From positions 1 through 51,394 of the IMG/VR virus record IMGVR_UViG_3300028490_000011: DNA of 51,394 nucleotides; one strand, given 5' to 3'. A model generated the notes under the pieces. The model did not search any database. It was not told where the DNA came from and saw only the letters and a program-made list of their open reading frames with translations. The position numbers were made by a program, and so were the translations under genes. This document shows positions 31,091-41,282 of this stretch, one piece after another (position 1 is the first letter of the stretch; each line of letters opens with the position of its first letter). This DNA is from a virus.

Positions 31091-32677
31091 ATGACAATAT
31101 CATTGCCTATACCACTTAGCTTTCAATCAAGCAATGTGGTAGACCTAACTGAAACACTAGCTGACAAAATTGTTGATTGTTCACAACTAATACTTGAAGA
31201 CGGTATGGAAGTGCAAGGTGACAATTGGATTTGGCAGTATAACGGTGATTACAAAATGATACCGTACTTTGACCAAGGCATTGCAGATGGTACTACACCT
31301 GCCAACGGCAAGGGTTACGCAGTTGGTGATATTCTCATGAAAGACTGTAAGATTGTAGAAATCACGGGTAAAGCGGGTGGAGGTTTTTCAACTGTGCAAA
31401 GACCAAAAGAGCCTGAAGATTACAGTGGTTGGGACGTAGACAAAAATGGCGTTATTGATTTCGATAAGTTTAGCCATAGATATTTTAGAGTTAAAGCATC
31501 TACTAAGGGTGGTTGGCTCAACAAGCAATGGAGGTCTAAAACGGGTAGACGATGGTATTATATGTTTTGGGAAGCTAGAGGGTATGGTGGTTGTACAGAT
31601 GGTGCATGGCGTTGGTCAAGTAAAGACATTAGTACATTCACACAAGGTCAACACCAAGCGTATTTACGTTCATGTTTAAAAGATGGGTACACAAGCAAAT
31701 ATGAGGCAGGTCGTGACGTTAGAGCGACTAAGCCAAATTGGGCTGCACCTTATGGTTGTCGTATTAAAGAGCCAACTTTGCAGTTTCATTCAATGATTGA
31801 GCGTGGTGGCTATTTCTATTTCAGAACACACTTGAAGATGAAGCCTGAGACAAAAGATATTACTGTTGGTACTAAGTTTAGCTACACATACTCTGATGTT
31901 CTTAGTCCTTCACAAATAGACGGGTTTACTAAGAAACGACTTATCAATGCACACAACCCATTTGACGGTAAGAACTATACGTACACCGAAGACGTACCAC
32001 CAACGGGTGCATCCATTTGGACAATGTTGGCAGCAGAGCCGTTTGACTGTATGGCGTTTGGTCGCATCGAGGCAGATAGCATCAGTATTAGAGTAATGGA
32101 CGCAGAGGGTAAAGTGATAGAGTCTATAACGAACTACCAAGTTGAGAATGAAGTTGCATCTACATCTGAACGTCAGTTCCCTGCAACAGTTGTACTTTAT
32201 ACGGGACGAAACAAAGACGGAAGTGTTCAACTCTTACCTGCTGAGTCTGTGATTGAGGTCACACTTAAAGGTGACAGAGTTAAAATTGGTGAAATAATTG
32301 CGGGTGAAGCACTAGACGCAGGGTTTACCAAGACAAACTTTAAAAATAAGTTTAAAGACTTTTCACCTAAAGAGCAAGACCAATGGGGTAATTGGCACTA
32401 TGTTGATGGTGTGCGTGTTGGTGTACACAGTGGTACTGTAGAATACCCTATCGTAAGCTACGATGAGTTAAACCGTCTAATGCTCCTTATCGGTGGTCGT
32501 AAGGTGATTATAAACTCATCTGACTCACTGTTAAACCAAGCACCCGATGGTAAGCACGTTTTTGAAGCGACTATGATGATTGCAAGGTTCTTGACTTTTG
32601 AGTTATCTGCAACAGAGAAAAATAAACGTATAGGTGAACGTGGTCTATACACATTTAACATTGAGGAGTTAGTATAA
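31091..32677 (+). CDS. Distal tail protein with an EF-hand-like loop
   Basis: 528 residues, starting directly after the tape measure. Aromatic- and Trp-rich (WYYMFWEARGYGG, WRWSSKDI). A DVDKNGVIDFDKF loop near 117-129 matches the Ca2+-binding EF-hand pattern except for Lys at position 12. Position suggests distal tail or hub protein at the tail tip; no endopeptidase motif seen. The exact family is not recognised. Confidence 0.55.
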   Translation: MTISLPIPLSFQSSNVVDLTETLADKIVDCSQLILEDGMEVQGDNWIWQYNGDYKMIPYFDQGIADGTTPANGKGYAVGDILMKDCKIVEITGKAGGGFSTVQRPKEPEDYSGWDVDKNGVIDFDKFSHRYFRVKASTKGGWLNKQWRSKTGRRWYYMFWEARGYGGCTDGAWRWSSKDISTFTQGQHQAYLRSCLKDGYTSKYEAGRDVRATKPNWAAPYGCRIKEPTLQFHSMIERGGYFYFRTHLKMKPETKDITVGTKFSYTYSDVLSPSQIDGFTKKRLINAHNPFDGKNYTYTEDVPPTGASIWTMLAAEPFDCMAFGRIEADSISIRVMDAEGKVIESITNYQVENEVASTSERQFPATVVLYTGRNKDGSVQLLPAESVIEVTLKGDRVKIGEIIAGEALDAGFTKTNFKNKFKDFSPKEQDQWGNWHYVDGVRVGVHSGTVEYPIVSYDELNRLMLLIGGRKVIINSSDSLLNQAPDGKHVFEATMMIARFLTFELSATEKNKRIGERGLYTFNIEELV

Positions 32678-35640
32678 TGACTATATACGAGGATACTGAA
32701 GACATCACCACTGCTGAGGTTGAAATTGAGCCTACTTTTGAAGGGTTTGTAGATTTTCCTAAAGGACTCTGCATCACACAAGAGGGGTATAGTGGAACGC
32801 AAGACTATGACACCGAGTATTTGGGGTTTAAACAACTATCCCAATATGCGTCTGTAAAATTAAGCTTAACTTTTAAGAGTAACGAGCAGTTAGTTGAATT
32901 CATGATTTGGTGGGATGGTGCACTTGAACGTGGTACGGGACACTTTTCCACAAAAACAACACTCTTTGGTAAATACGCAAAGTATGGTTTTAGAGAGAGT
33001 TCGGCATTAGTGCAAACCATTACGGGTGGGGTAAATAAACTTTCATTTACTGCTGAAGTTATTGCTAGTGAGGATATTAAAAACACACTACCAACAGCCA
33101 CACCTATACGTATTATACTTGAAACAAACAGTAGTGATAACTACATCAGACTTTCAGGTGAGGATGAGGACGGTGATTTCTTGTCCTATGAGTGTGACAA
33201 CAACTCTGCATTAGGTTTTGCACTCCGTGGTACACCACCAATGGTTTTGTATACACCACCTGCTGATTTTATTGGTGAAGACCACTTTGACTATTTCGTA
33301 AAAGATAAATTTGGTAGCTCCGCACCTGCAAGAGTGCATATTGAGGTTGTCGAGGAGCTTGTGCCTGATAGTGTTATTAGATATACAGTTGATAAACTAG
33401 ATGACAAGAAGCAAGGGTTAATTCAAGGTGAGCACGTGTCACTATCTAATGAGGGGTTATCACATTACAAAGCAACGCTTGACGGCTCAGGAATATTTAA
33501 TCTTTTCTTCTATGCCGATGCCGATGTTAATGATTATGCTGAAATAACAGTTGATTTTGACGGGTTTGACCCTCACATAGCTGAAATACGGCTACAAGGG
33601 TATTTCGATGACTCAAATATATTCTTCCCGTTTAGTGAACAAATACCCGTAAACGATAACGGTTCATTCACTGTTATTGTACCAATTCACGAGTTTAACG
33701 ATACAAAGAACTATGTTAAATTAGGTTTTGCCTATACAAAAAATGAGGGTGACGGCATTGGCACACCTACATACACGATTGACAACATATACACTAACAA
33801 GATTACAAAAGACCCACGTATAACTTTTGAGGGTAACTTTTGGTTCAAACTTGGAGCACGATGGGAACGTGCAAGTGGTTCACCTATCGAATTACCAATA
33901 GGTGTAAACTCAATAGACGTTTCATCTTATGATGCAATTGTTAAAGATAACAGTAGATGGCGAATACGCCATGTAGACATTATCTCAATGGCTAAACGAC
34001 AAGATATTGATGACTTATGTAGGGACATGGAAAACCTATTAAATGTATCTGTAGCATCAGACGCATTAGGTGGTACACTCAAAACAATGAGACGAGCCTT
34101 TATGAACACACCGCTGCTTACATCAATTAGTAAGTTTGATACTTCAAACGTAGAAGATTTTGAAGACTTTATGAACGCTTGTGGGTGTAAAGACTTACAA
34201 CCTTTTGATTATCGTAAAGGTGTAAACTTTGTTAGAGCGTTTAAGGGTTCAGCGATAGAACACTACGGTAAGATTGACTCATACCAAGGTCTGTATTTTG
34301 ATGAAATGTTTGCTTATTCCTCAGGTAAGTGTATTACTGCCATAGATACTCGAAAGAAAATCTCAACAACAAATATGTTTACGGGTACAAGCTTCTCTTC
34401 ACCAACATCAGCAGAGCAAACAGCAATTGTGAACGGTAGTGGGGCATTTAACGGTGCATCATGTGGGGTTAGAATTAACAACATATCTCATGTGTCAGGT
34501 GGCGTATGTGATATACCAACATTTGACGGTAAGTGTAAATCTCAAGCAAGGTACAAAATAAATGTTGAGTCAGGGTCTACTGTTGGAACTCTTAAATATA
34601 ACTGGGACGTATCTAATGGTGTTGTGTTGACACCAAGCCCACAAGGGGACAACTGCCTTATTGAAAGTCTTGAAAGTGGTGTTGACATAACGGTTTATGT
34701 TGGTTGTACAGTCACAGACGAGGGTACGGGTAAAACTGTATACTCAGGCGTATACTCATTTATACACAAGAGGCCACACTCATTTGCAGTGCTTGATTAC
34801 CCCGTTATGTCGGGTAAGACAAATCTTACAACATGGATTAAGAGTAAAACATCTAAGAAAGTTATACGAATTACAAACAACAGAGTTGTACCAACAATCG
34901 AAACGGGTAACTTATCAGGGTTAACGGTTGAGTTTATTAACAATGGTGACATACAAGCATACTCACGCTCAGATGGACAACTACTCGCTTGGGAAAAGAC
35001 TGCCTTTACTGTGTCAGCACCAATTAAGCTTATCAACAATGGTAAGATTATGGGTGCGGGTTGTAGGGCGGGTGCTGGAGGTAAAGGGTCAAACGACACC
35101 TACACCACAAGCCATACTACACAGAAATATTCTTTTGAAAAATACCAATGGCAGGTAAGAGGTGCTAACCCACCATCAAGACCGAAACCTGATATTGTGT
35201 TTTGGTGGAATGGTGGCAAGACCGTCCTTTCCTCAAGTACAACAAAACATAGTGCTGGTGGGTACACTTGGTACAAAGGTGATTATGTAAAAAAAGGTAT
35301 TTACAGATTAAAACGATACTATAAGAAGACACACTCAAGAACGGGTGGAGCGGGTGGTAATGGTGGCCAAGGGTGTGGTTATGGTAGGTCTGATGTTTGG
35401 ACTGGAAGCGATAGAACTGGTACGGCAGGTAAAACCTCTTCCCCTTCAGGTGGTTACAAGGGCGGTGCAGGTGGTTACGGTGGTTGGTGGGGATTATCCA
35501 ACAGCGACTACGATGGAAAACGGGGTGAAGGTAACGGTGCGGTTGGTGGAAAAGCATACGCAGCAGGTAACTCATTAACGGGTAAAAGCAAATTAACTTC
35601 GGGCAGTAAGCTTGGAACAACATACGGGAGAATATTATGA
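32677..35640 (+). CDS. Tail tip/fibre adhesin with cadherin-like, BspA-like and Gly-rich parts
   Basis: 987 residues. N-terminal about 130 probably attach to the tail. Residues about 160-225 look like a cadherin/tandem-95 type beta domain (GEDHFDYFVKDKFG). About 430-620 resembles BspA/DUF285 surface repeats (KFDTSNVEDFEDFM, MFTGTSF). The last about 200 residues are Gly-rich (GGAGGNGGQG, GGAGGYGGWWG), like the receptor-binding Gly motifs of T4-type gp38 adhesins. Probably receptor binding. ATG overlaps the previous stop. Confidence 0.65.
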   Translation: MTIYEDTEDITTAEVEIEPTFEGFVDFPKGLCITQEGYSGTQDYDTEYLGFKQLSQYASVKLSLTFKSNEQLVEFMIWWDGALERGTGHFSTKTTLFGKYAKYGFRESSALVQTITGGVNKLSFTAEVIASEDIKNTLPTATPIRIILETNSSDNYIRLSGEDEDGDFLSYECDNNSALGFALRGTPPMVLYTPPADFIGEDHFDYFVKDKFGSSAPARVHIEVVEELVPDSVIRYTVDKLDDKKQGLIQGEHVSLSNEGLSHYKATLDGSGIFNLFFYADADVNDYAEITVDFDGFDPHIAEIRLQGYFDDSNIFFPFSEQIPVNDNGSFTVIVPIHEFNDTKNYVKLGFAYTKNEGDGIGTPTYTIDNIYTNKITKDPRITFEGNFWFKLGARWERASGSPIELPIGVNSIDVSSYDAIVKDNSRWRIRHVDIISMAKRQDIDDLCRDMENLLNVSVASDALGGTLKTMRRAFMNTPLLTSISKFDTSNVEDFEDFMNACGCKDLQPFDYRKGVNFVRAFKGSAIEHYGKIDSYQGLYFDEMFAYSSGKCITAIDTRKKISTTNMFTGTSFSSPTSAEQTAIVNGSGAFNGASCGVRINNISHVSGGVCDIPTFDGKCKSQARYKINVESGSTVGTLKYNWDVSNGVVLTPSPQGDNCLIESLESGVDITVYVGCTVTDEGTGKTVYSGVYSFIHKRPHSFAVLDYPVMSGKTNLTTWIKSKTSKKVIRITNNRVVPTIETGNLSGLTVEFINNGDIQAYSRSDGQLLAWEKTAFTVSAPIKLINNGKIMGAGCRAGAGGKGSNDTYTTSHTTQKYSFEKYQWQVRGANPPSRPKPDIVFWWNGGKTVLSSSTTKHSAGGYTWYKGDYVKKGIYRLKRYYKKTHSRTGGAGGNGGQGCGYGRSDVWTGSDRTGTAGKTSSPSGGYKGGAGGYGGWWGLSNSDYDGKRGEGNGAVGGKAYAAGNSLTGKSKLTSGSKLGTTYGRIL

Positions 35641-38600
35641 TAGATGGATTAGCAGGAACTTTAAGCTCAGAAAATATGGTGTATATCCCACCATGTGCCC
35701 CCTTAGTAATTCTCAATATTGTTGAAACAGTCAATACTGCGTGTGAATTTGAAACGGGTCAAACTTGTGTTGCACATCATAAATTCAAAGCAGTTGTAAA
35801 TAACGTCTTTGGGGCTAAAACCTATTCGTGGTCTACGAATATTGGAGTAATTACGAGTAGCATAGATAGTGAAACATTCTCAGTTGATGTTGATGCCGCT
35901 CAAGATGTTATTCTTGAAGTCACTTTAACAGTTAATGATGCACGTAATATACCCGACACTGTAACGGAGTCATTCACTTCTAAGCATACTCTCTTATCTA
36001 ATTGTGTTACGACTGGAACAGATTGTGATTACATTGGTTACTCTAAAATGGGATTGCTTGGAGCACCGTTTGGTGCGATTGCTGTTGAAGAGGTTTATAC
36101 GGGAGATACTATTTATGCTGTTAAGTTTAACGCCACGGAGTTTATTATACAGTTTGGCGATAACGGAGATACACAAATGGACGCTGTTGAATTAATCACT
36201 ATCGGGTTTAACGGTGTGTACTATGCAACCCATTGGGACAACGTAGAAAAGTATTACACATCAACTGATATTGACCTGCTTATTGATTTAGCGACAACCT
36301 TTAATTCAGGTAACAAAGTGTTCTGTATTGAAATGGAATACCTACCATCATTGGTCGTGTACGCAGAGTTAGACCCACTAATAACAAGTGACGGAACAGA
36401 TGGTCACACCAAAGGTGATAGATATTTTAAAAACCATATCGCCTCAGTAAGCCCTATTTATGACGGACTTGCTAAAGCTTCAAGCCATATTTTCCTAGAC
36501 AGTGGGTTAAATCAAACAGTGGATATTCCCGTACCTCTTGAAAAGAAAATATTGTTTTATGACACGCCAAATAGAGAATATACGACCGATGCTACTACTG
36601 TTGCACCCTCAGGAAGAACTACCACACTAACGGGTGATGGTAAAATTGATGTACCTATTAATGCTACACTTGGGAACGAGTTGTTGTGTAATATAGCCTT
36701 TGCGGATAAGGGTTGTCAGGAATACAGGGGTAGACCTACGGTTACATACGCAAGTGGAGTTATGACAATAGTAAGAACAGACAGAAACTCGCCATATGCA
36801 AAACAAGAAGTGAGTTGTATCGTTGGTAGGAGTTATATAGCAGAAGTATTTGGTGAAGCTATAGGTGATGCAAACACGGGGGTACGCTTAGAGGTATTTG
36901 ATAGCACGGCTGCTGTGGGTTTGGATGAAGAAGGAATTGAGGGAGTTAGAAGAAAGTTAAGTGTTACTTTTATTGCAACTGAAACAACTATGATTATCAA
37001 GTTTGTAAACCAAACAAATGTTACTGGCAAAGTATGTACTTTTGAAAGTCCTACTTGTAAAGAAGTATTATCAGTCCAAGGCTCAGTAACCTATTGGGAT
37101 GAAACTACTAAGTCACTTGAACAAGTAGGTGCAGATGGTGTTGGTTCTAAAGAGTTGTTAGTTAATGGTGACTTCTCCGATACTGATATATCTAACTTTA
37201 TTGTTACAAGGGGTGACTTATCCGTTGCTAACGATAGAGCTGTGTTAGAAAACCCCTTAGGTGAGGTAACATACGTAAGGCAAGAACCTGACGTATTATC
37301 CCTATATAGAAGCTACATAGCGAGTATTGACCCAATTAACACTGAGCAGGGTACGGCGGGGAGTGACCCAAGATATGACGCAAGAGTTGATGATACAGAT
37401 AGTAGTTTTGCCCTTAACGGAGGTAAATACAGTTTTGTACCCACCACTTCAACTATATTTGGTATTAAAATTAGGGACTATAACAAGGTAGTTGGTTCAA
37501 CCATATACTTTGATAATATCTCCTTGAAACAAACCTTACCACTAAGCACAACATACACACTCAAAGACACTACAGTAGGTATAGTATGTCAATTAGCTAC
37601 TAACCAATTCACACAAGCTGACTTGGATGCATTGAATGCTAAGCCTGAATTGTTAGTAGGTTGGTACTTTGGTACAGCTACTCTACCAAGTGGTATAGTT
37701 AAAGGTGTAGATGATAAGGTTTATTATCCAGTAGATGGGTATTTGTTGGAGTTGACTTATAGTGAAGGTACTGAGATGTTGGATAACTCAGACTTTACTA
37801 CCGACCTAGCAGGATGGACACAAGGAGGTAGTGAGTGGACGTGGGAGAACGGCAAAGCTAAACTTAATGCTATAAGTGTAAGGAACTTTCTATACCAAAG
37901 CAAACTCAATAATATTGGTGGTATGTATAGATTGAATATAGTTATAGATAGTATAAGTGGAAGCTTAAAGGCTGAATATGGTTCTGATTCATACCCTTCA
38001 TCTAACGTATTTACTCAAACTAAAACTGCTTTTTTCAAGGCAGATAACGTGAAAAGGGTAAACAGACCACTAATAGGCAACATAGAGGCTGACACTACAG
38101 CACTTATTGATAGTATTAGTCTCAAACAAATTACCTCAGAATACCTAGAAATACAAGGAAAACACACTCAAAGCAATGACTCAAGATACGGGGTGCAGGA
38201 TTTAAGGCTAGACCACAATACAGCAGGAGTCCCAACGGGAGTTAGTACAGAACTTCCTTACACGTTCAAAACTAGCTTCTCACAAGTGTTTGTCTCAGAC
38301 AAGATACCAACGGGTGCAGACCTAGTTTACTTGAACGATAACGTAGATGCTCTGATGGACTTGTGGACGGGCAGAATGGCTCACCCTACCCTTAGCTTTG
38401 ATAAGAGTGATTTCTTGTCTTATTTCCCTTGTACTGACTCAGTGCTAGAGGATTTTTTAACTGATGCAGCAGGGGTGTCTAGTACAAACTTGGTTACGGG
38501 TTTTGAAATGGCAGGTGTTACAGTAACACCAATTACCGATGGGTTTAATATTAAGTGTACGTCAGTTGGTACTTACCAAATGGATTTTCTAACTTCCTCG

Positions 38601-39326
38601 CTAAAAGACATACTCAGCCCAGTAGCACAGATAGGTTTTACAGTCACTACAAAATCGGGAACATTACCTACACTTGTAAGTAACACCAGTGATGCAGGGG
38701 TAGTACCTTTAAATATCCTCCTATCAGAAGGTGCGGCAGTTGCACCATCGGTTATGTGGTTAAGTCAAGACAAGGCTCGATATGGGGTTAGGTTTGACAC
38801 TGTGTGTGAGTTTGATGTTACATCTCTTTCTATATATGCAATACCTAGTGTGAAGATAGAAAACTACACGCCACCATGTAGACTTAATTTAATTAGTGAG
38901 CCTTACGGAGCGACAAACCTATTGGTAAAACGTGACCTATATGGCTTTATCATTGGTCATGCAGAAGACCAAAAGTGGGAAGTTGGGGGTTATTTAACAA
39001 GCCTTAGTTTTGGTAGTCCTCTAACAAACGAAGGTTCGCTTGAGTGCGTAGTGTCAGGAATGTTCCACGACCTTGACGCAAACGGGGACTCTCTAGGTAC
39101 GGGTAGTTACCGTACTGAAAAAAGGGTACTTGAATGGGGTGGTGGGTTGCCATCTAAATACAGCATTAACGGTGTTGTGCAGCCATACGCACCGCTTACA
39201 CCTAACGAGGGTACACTAACCCTTTCTGATGTTGCTCTCATCGGCTATAGGGACAAAGTTACTACCGTTGGTACACCAAATAACACAGTTGAATACTACT
39301 CCGAAACGGGTCAAATTATTCCATAA
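35637..39326 (+). CDS. Large tail fibre with repeated carbohydrate-binding-like modules
   Basis: 1229 residues. Three related beta modules begin near residues 345 (NELLCNIAF), 506 (KELLVNGDFSD) and 711 (EMLDNSDFTTD); each has a later hydrophobic-aromatic core and the last two end in IS LKQ-type strands, as in jelly-roll CBM domains. The C-terminal about 200 residues are a separate beta-rich part. It overlaps the preceding adhesin by 4 bases and ends the late block. Likely a sugar-binding side or tip fibre. Confidence 0.65.
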   Translation: MIDGLAGTLSSENMVYIPPCAPLVILNIVETVNTACEFETGQTCVAHHKFKAVVNNVFGAKTYSWSTNIGVITSSIDSETFSVDVDAAQDVILEVTLTVNDARNIPDTVTESFTSKHTLLSNCVTTGTDCDYIGYSKMGLLGAPFGAIAVEEVYTGDTIYAVKFNATEFIIQFGDNGDTQMDAVELITIGFNGVYYATHWDNVEKYYTSTDIDLLIDLATTFNSGNKVFCIEMEYLPSLVVYAELDPLITSDGTDGHTKGDRYFKNHIASVSPIYDGLAKASSHIFLDSGLNQTVDIPVPLEKKILFYDTPNREYTTDATTVAPSGRTTTLTGDGKIDVPINATLGNELLCNIAFADKGCQEYRGRPTVTYASGVMTIVRTDRNSPYAKQEVSCIVGRSYIAEVFGEAIGDANTGVRLEVFDSTAAVGLDEEGIEGVRRKLSVTFIATETTMIIKFVNQTNVTGKVCTFESPTCKEVLSVQGSVTYWDETTKSLEQVGADGVGSKELLVNGDFSDTDISNFIVTRGDLSVANDRAVLENPLGEVTYVRQEPDVLSLYRSYIASIDPINTEQGTAGSDPRYDARVDDTDSSFALNGGKYSFVPTTSTIFGIKIRDYNKVVGSTIYFDNISLKQTLPLSTTYTLKDTTVGIVCQLATNQFTQADLDALNAKPELLVGWYFGTATLPSGIVKGVDDKVYYPVDGYLLELTYSEGTEMLDNSDFTTDLAGWTQGGSEWTWENGKAKLNAISVRNFLYQSKLNNIGGMYRLNIVIDSISGSLKAEYGSDSYPSSNVFTQTKTAFFKADNVKRVNRPLIGNIEADTTALIDSISLKQITSEYLEIQGKHTQSNDSRYGVQDLRLDHNTAGVPTGVSTELPYTFKTSFSQVFVSDKIPTGADLVYLNDNVDALMDLWTGRMAHPTLSFDKSDFLSYFPCTDSVLEDFLTDAAGVSSTNLVTGFEMAGVTVTPITDGFNIKCTSVGTYQMDFLTSSLKDILSPVAQIGFTVTTKSGTLPTLVSNTSDAGVVPLNILLSEGAAVAPSVMWLSQDKARYGVRFDTVCEFDVTSLSIYAIPSVKIENYTPPCRLNLISEPYGATNLLVKRDLYGFIIGHAEDQKWEVGGYLTSLSFGSPLTNEGSLECVVSGMFHDLDANGDSLGTGSYRTEKRVLEWGGGLPSKYSINGVVQPYAPLTPNEGTLTLSDVALIGYRDKVTTVGTPNNTVEYYSETGQIIP

Positions 39327-39332
39327 CATTTC

Positions 39333-39354
39333 TTAGAGCCGCTAACGGCTCTAA
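39333..39354. terminator. Shared hairpin between convergent blocks
   Basis: TTAGAGCCG-CTAA-CGGCTCTAA, 9-bp perfect stem, lies between the end of the late block (39326) and the end of the leftward block (39361). T-tracts are weak on both sides, but position indicates a bidirectional terminator. Confidence 0.7.
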
Positions 39355-39360
39355 AGGATA

Positions 39361-39945
39361 TTATCGGTTTGGGTGGACGGTCTTAACGTGAGACACACTT
39401 CCACCATTGCGTAAATACAAATCAGGATACTCTTTTACTAACCAATCGAAAAACTGATTATAATTTCTCATTGCAAACTCTGTATTACTTTCGGCATTAT
39501 GAAATCTTAAATCGCCATCTTGGTCTTTACCTAAGTAGGTAAATTCTGAGTCATCTAACCATCTTTCAATGGAATACCTCTCGTTCATTGGTTTCTGCTT
39601 TCGAGCTTCTTCCCATGTTTGAGGTGTTTGGTATTCTTCTTTTACTTCACGACCAAACCCTTTCATATCAAAGTGGTTTAAAAACATACTGTTGCAACTT
39701 ATATGGTGTAAGTGACTCTCACCCGTTTCAGGGTCAGTCTTTTCACCACCGATGTAAGCCATCATGTGTCTAAGCATTGCACCCTTGATGCGGTCTTGGT
39801 CATCAACTGATGTTGCCTTTTTCCAATTGTGTGCCTCGTACTTATCTGCACCAAAACTCAATACACGACCTAAACCTAAAATAAACTCAGGCTCTATTAA
39901 TTCAAGACGATTTTTCTTACCGTCAAACTTCTTAAACTCACTCAT
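39361..39945 (-). CDS. dATP/dGTP pyrophosphohydrolase-like protein (DUF5664)
   Basis: 194 residues. The N-terminal half follows the DUF5664 pattern: KFDGKKNRLELIEPE, LSFGADKYEAHNWKK, MLRHMMAYIGGEKTDPETGESHLHHISCNSMFL. This is a MazG-like all-alpha NTP pyrophosphatase family that hydrolyses dATP/dGTP in some phages. It may adjust nucleotide pools for phage DNA synthesis. The C-terminal 80 residues are additional and not recognised. Confidence 0.8.
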   Translation of the reverse strand: MSEFKKFDGKKNRLELIEPEFILGLGRVLSFGADKYEAHNWKKATSVDDQDRIKGAMLRHMMAYIGGEKTDPETGESHLHHISCNSMFLNHFDMKGFGREVKEEYQTPQTWEEARKQKPMNERYSIERWLDDSEFTYLGKDQDGDLRFHNAESNTEFAMRNYNQFFDWLVKEYPDLYLRNGGSVSHVKTVHPNR

Positions 39946-40220
39946 TTGTTCTCCCTTAATTCTCTTAGCTTTTCTTGTAACTCTTCAAAACGGTCTAAAC
40001 CCTCTTCAAATTCGGCTTGTGAGCGTTTTCTTTTCTTTTCCAACCACTTGTCTATCTGAACATCAGTAAAGGCAACTAAGCCCACAAAGAGCGTCAAGTA
40101 GCCTATAACGAGGTAGGTATTACCATTCAAGTTCTGAATAATAAACGTGTTAATCACCATAAACAGCAAAATTGCACCAATAATACCTGCAAACATCGTA
40201 AATCTTTTTAAATAAATCAT
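39942..40220 (-). CDS. Small membrane protein, two helices and charged tail
   Basis: 92 residues with membrane helices at about 9-28 (FAGIIGAILLFMVINTFII) and 35-53 (LVIGYLTLFVGLVAF), then a charged helix ending RELRENK. Overlaps the next gene by 4 bases. Unknown; may alter host membrane or signal. Confidence 0.7.
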   Translation of the reverse strand: MIYLKRFTMFAGIIGAILLFMVINTFIIQNLNGNTYLVIGYLTLFVGLVAFTDVQIDKWLEKKRKRSQAEFEEGLDRFEELQEKLRELRENK

Positions 40221-40229
40221 ATTTTTCCT

Positions 40230-40412
40230 TTAACTAAATTCGTAATCATAAATGATAAGCATCATCGCAATACAGATGGGTATCAGTAAACTAAAGGCTA
40301 TTGTAAAGCCATAGTCACCTTGACCATAGGTAAAATATATAGCAAAACCGACAGCCACAATGATTGCAGCAAAAGTGACTAAGAATATCCACGCAATTAA
40401 TTTTTGTATCAT
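40230..40412 (-). CDS. Small membrane protein
   Basis: 60 residues with two membrane helices (LIAWIFLVTFAAIIVAVGFA and FTIAFSLLIPICIAMML) joined by a short polar loop. Start overlaps the previous stop as ATGA. Function unknown. Confidence 0.7.
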   Translation of the reverse strand: MIQKLIAWIFLVTFAAIIVAVGFAIYFTYGQGDYGFTIAFSLLIPICIAMMLIIYDYEFS

Positions 40413-40540
40413 TTCTCAGCCTTGATAGTAACTTCAACACCATTGTAAGGTGGTCTAACGAGGTAATACTTACCCTTTACAACGCTAATATTGGCTACAT
40501 TTAGTTGTGCATTTAAAGCTCTTAGACTAAGCTCTATCAT
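40409..40540 (-). CDS. 43-residue small protein
   Basis: ATG 40540 gives MIELSLRALNAQLNVANISV, ending in VEVTIKAEK. ATGA overlaps at both ends support coding. Basic strand-rich peptide, unknown role. Confidence 0.65.
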   Translation of the reverse strand: MIELSLRALNAQLNVANISVVKGKYYLVRPPYNGVEVTIKAEK

Positions 40541-40776
40541 GTTAGCACCTCTAACGCTTCTGTAATTTGACCATCACAAAATTCAACAGCCTTTTTAATA
40601 TCGTCCATTCTAAACTCAAGCTCTCTTTGCTCAAGTGTGAAGTTTGATACATTAAAAGACGGTCTTAACTCCTTCATCAGTGCGAAGGCTTTTCGCTTTT
40701 TTCTAGTAAATAGTTCTAACTGTATCTTAGCAGTTACCTCATCTAATGAGCCGTACAATCTTTCACTTGTTTTCAT
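40537..40776 (-). CDS. Hypothetical helical protein
   Basis: 79 residues starting MKTSERLYGSLDEVTAK. Amphipathic helices with a basic middle (LFTRKKRKAFALMKELR). Overlaps both neighbours. Function unknown. Confidence 0.68.
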   Translation of the reverse strand: MKTSERLYGSLDEVTAKIQLELFTRKKRKAFALMKELRPSFNVSNFTLEQRELEFRMDDIKKAVEFCDGQITEALEVLT

Positions 40777-41062
40777 TATATCCTCCTAAAATATCATCAA
40801 AAATAACCTTGTCAACAACAAAGGCTTTGCTGTCATCCTCTAAGTGAGAATTAAACACCTCAATACCATTTAACCAAGGCATCTGATGGTAGTTGCACAC
40901 GAACATTCTACCGTTCTCCTCAACACGCACCTGCTGTCTGCCAATCAGCACCTCAATCAAAGACTGATGAAGCACCAAAGCTTTAGGCAAGTTTAATGCC
41001 TCACCCATAGACTTTGATGCCTTAATTAAATCATCGTAAGTAAGTTTAGTTGCCAAACTCAT
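40763..41062 (-). CDS. Hypothetical protein
   Basis: 99 residues starting MSLATKLTYDDLIKASK. Helical first half, strands in the second (QQVRVEENGRMFVCNYHQM). Not recognised. Confidence 0.68.
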   Translation of the reverse strand: MSLATKLTYDDLIKASKSMGEALNLPKALVLHQSLIEVLIGRQQVRVEENGRMFVCNYHQMPWLNGIEVFNSHLEDDSKAFVVDKVIFDDILGGYNENK

Positions 41063-41282
41063 CCCACTTTTTAGTCTTACATTTTTTCTCTTTGGTAGTT
41101 ACCTTGAAAATACCACTAACGAGCATCCAAATTAACCATGCACCAAACGCATACTTCCATGTAAAGGTCAAATCAAATGACCAACAAACGAGCCATGTAA
41201 ACCCTGCAAAGATACCAAAACCTATCGCCCAACCTATTGCAACCATTGCAACCACACCTATAAAAATTATAAACTTCTCCAT
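41046..41282 (-). CDS. Small membrane protein
   Basis: 78 residues with two hydrophobic stretches (FIIFIGVVAMVAIGWAIGFGIF and FAWLI-like segment near 50-62) and a basic C-terminus (TTKEKKCKTKKWDEF). Third small membrane protein of this cluster. Confidence 0.68.
   Translation of the reverse strand: MEKFIIFIGVVAMVAIGWAIGFGIFAGFTWLVCWSFDLTFTWKYAFGAWLIWMLVSGIFKVTTKEKKCKTKKWDEFGN

Noticed and set aside
39361-39945. Possible Z-genome (2-aminoadenine DNA) phage because of a dATP/dGTP pyrophosphohydrolase
   Set aside because: No PurZ-like adenylosuccinate synthetase or dedicated DNA polymerase is present; DUF5664 proteins occur in many ordinary phages.
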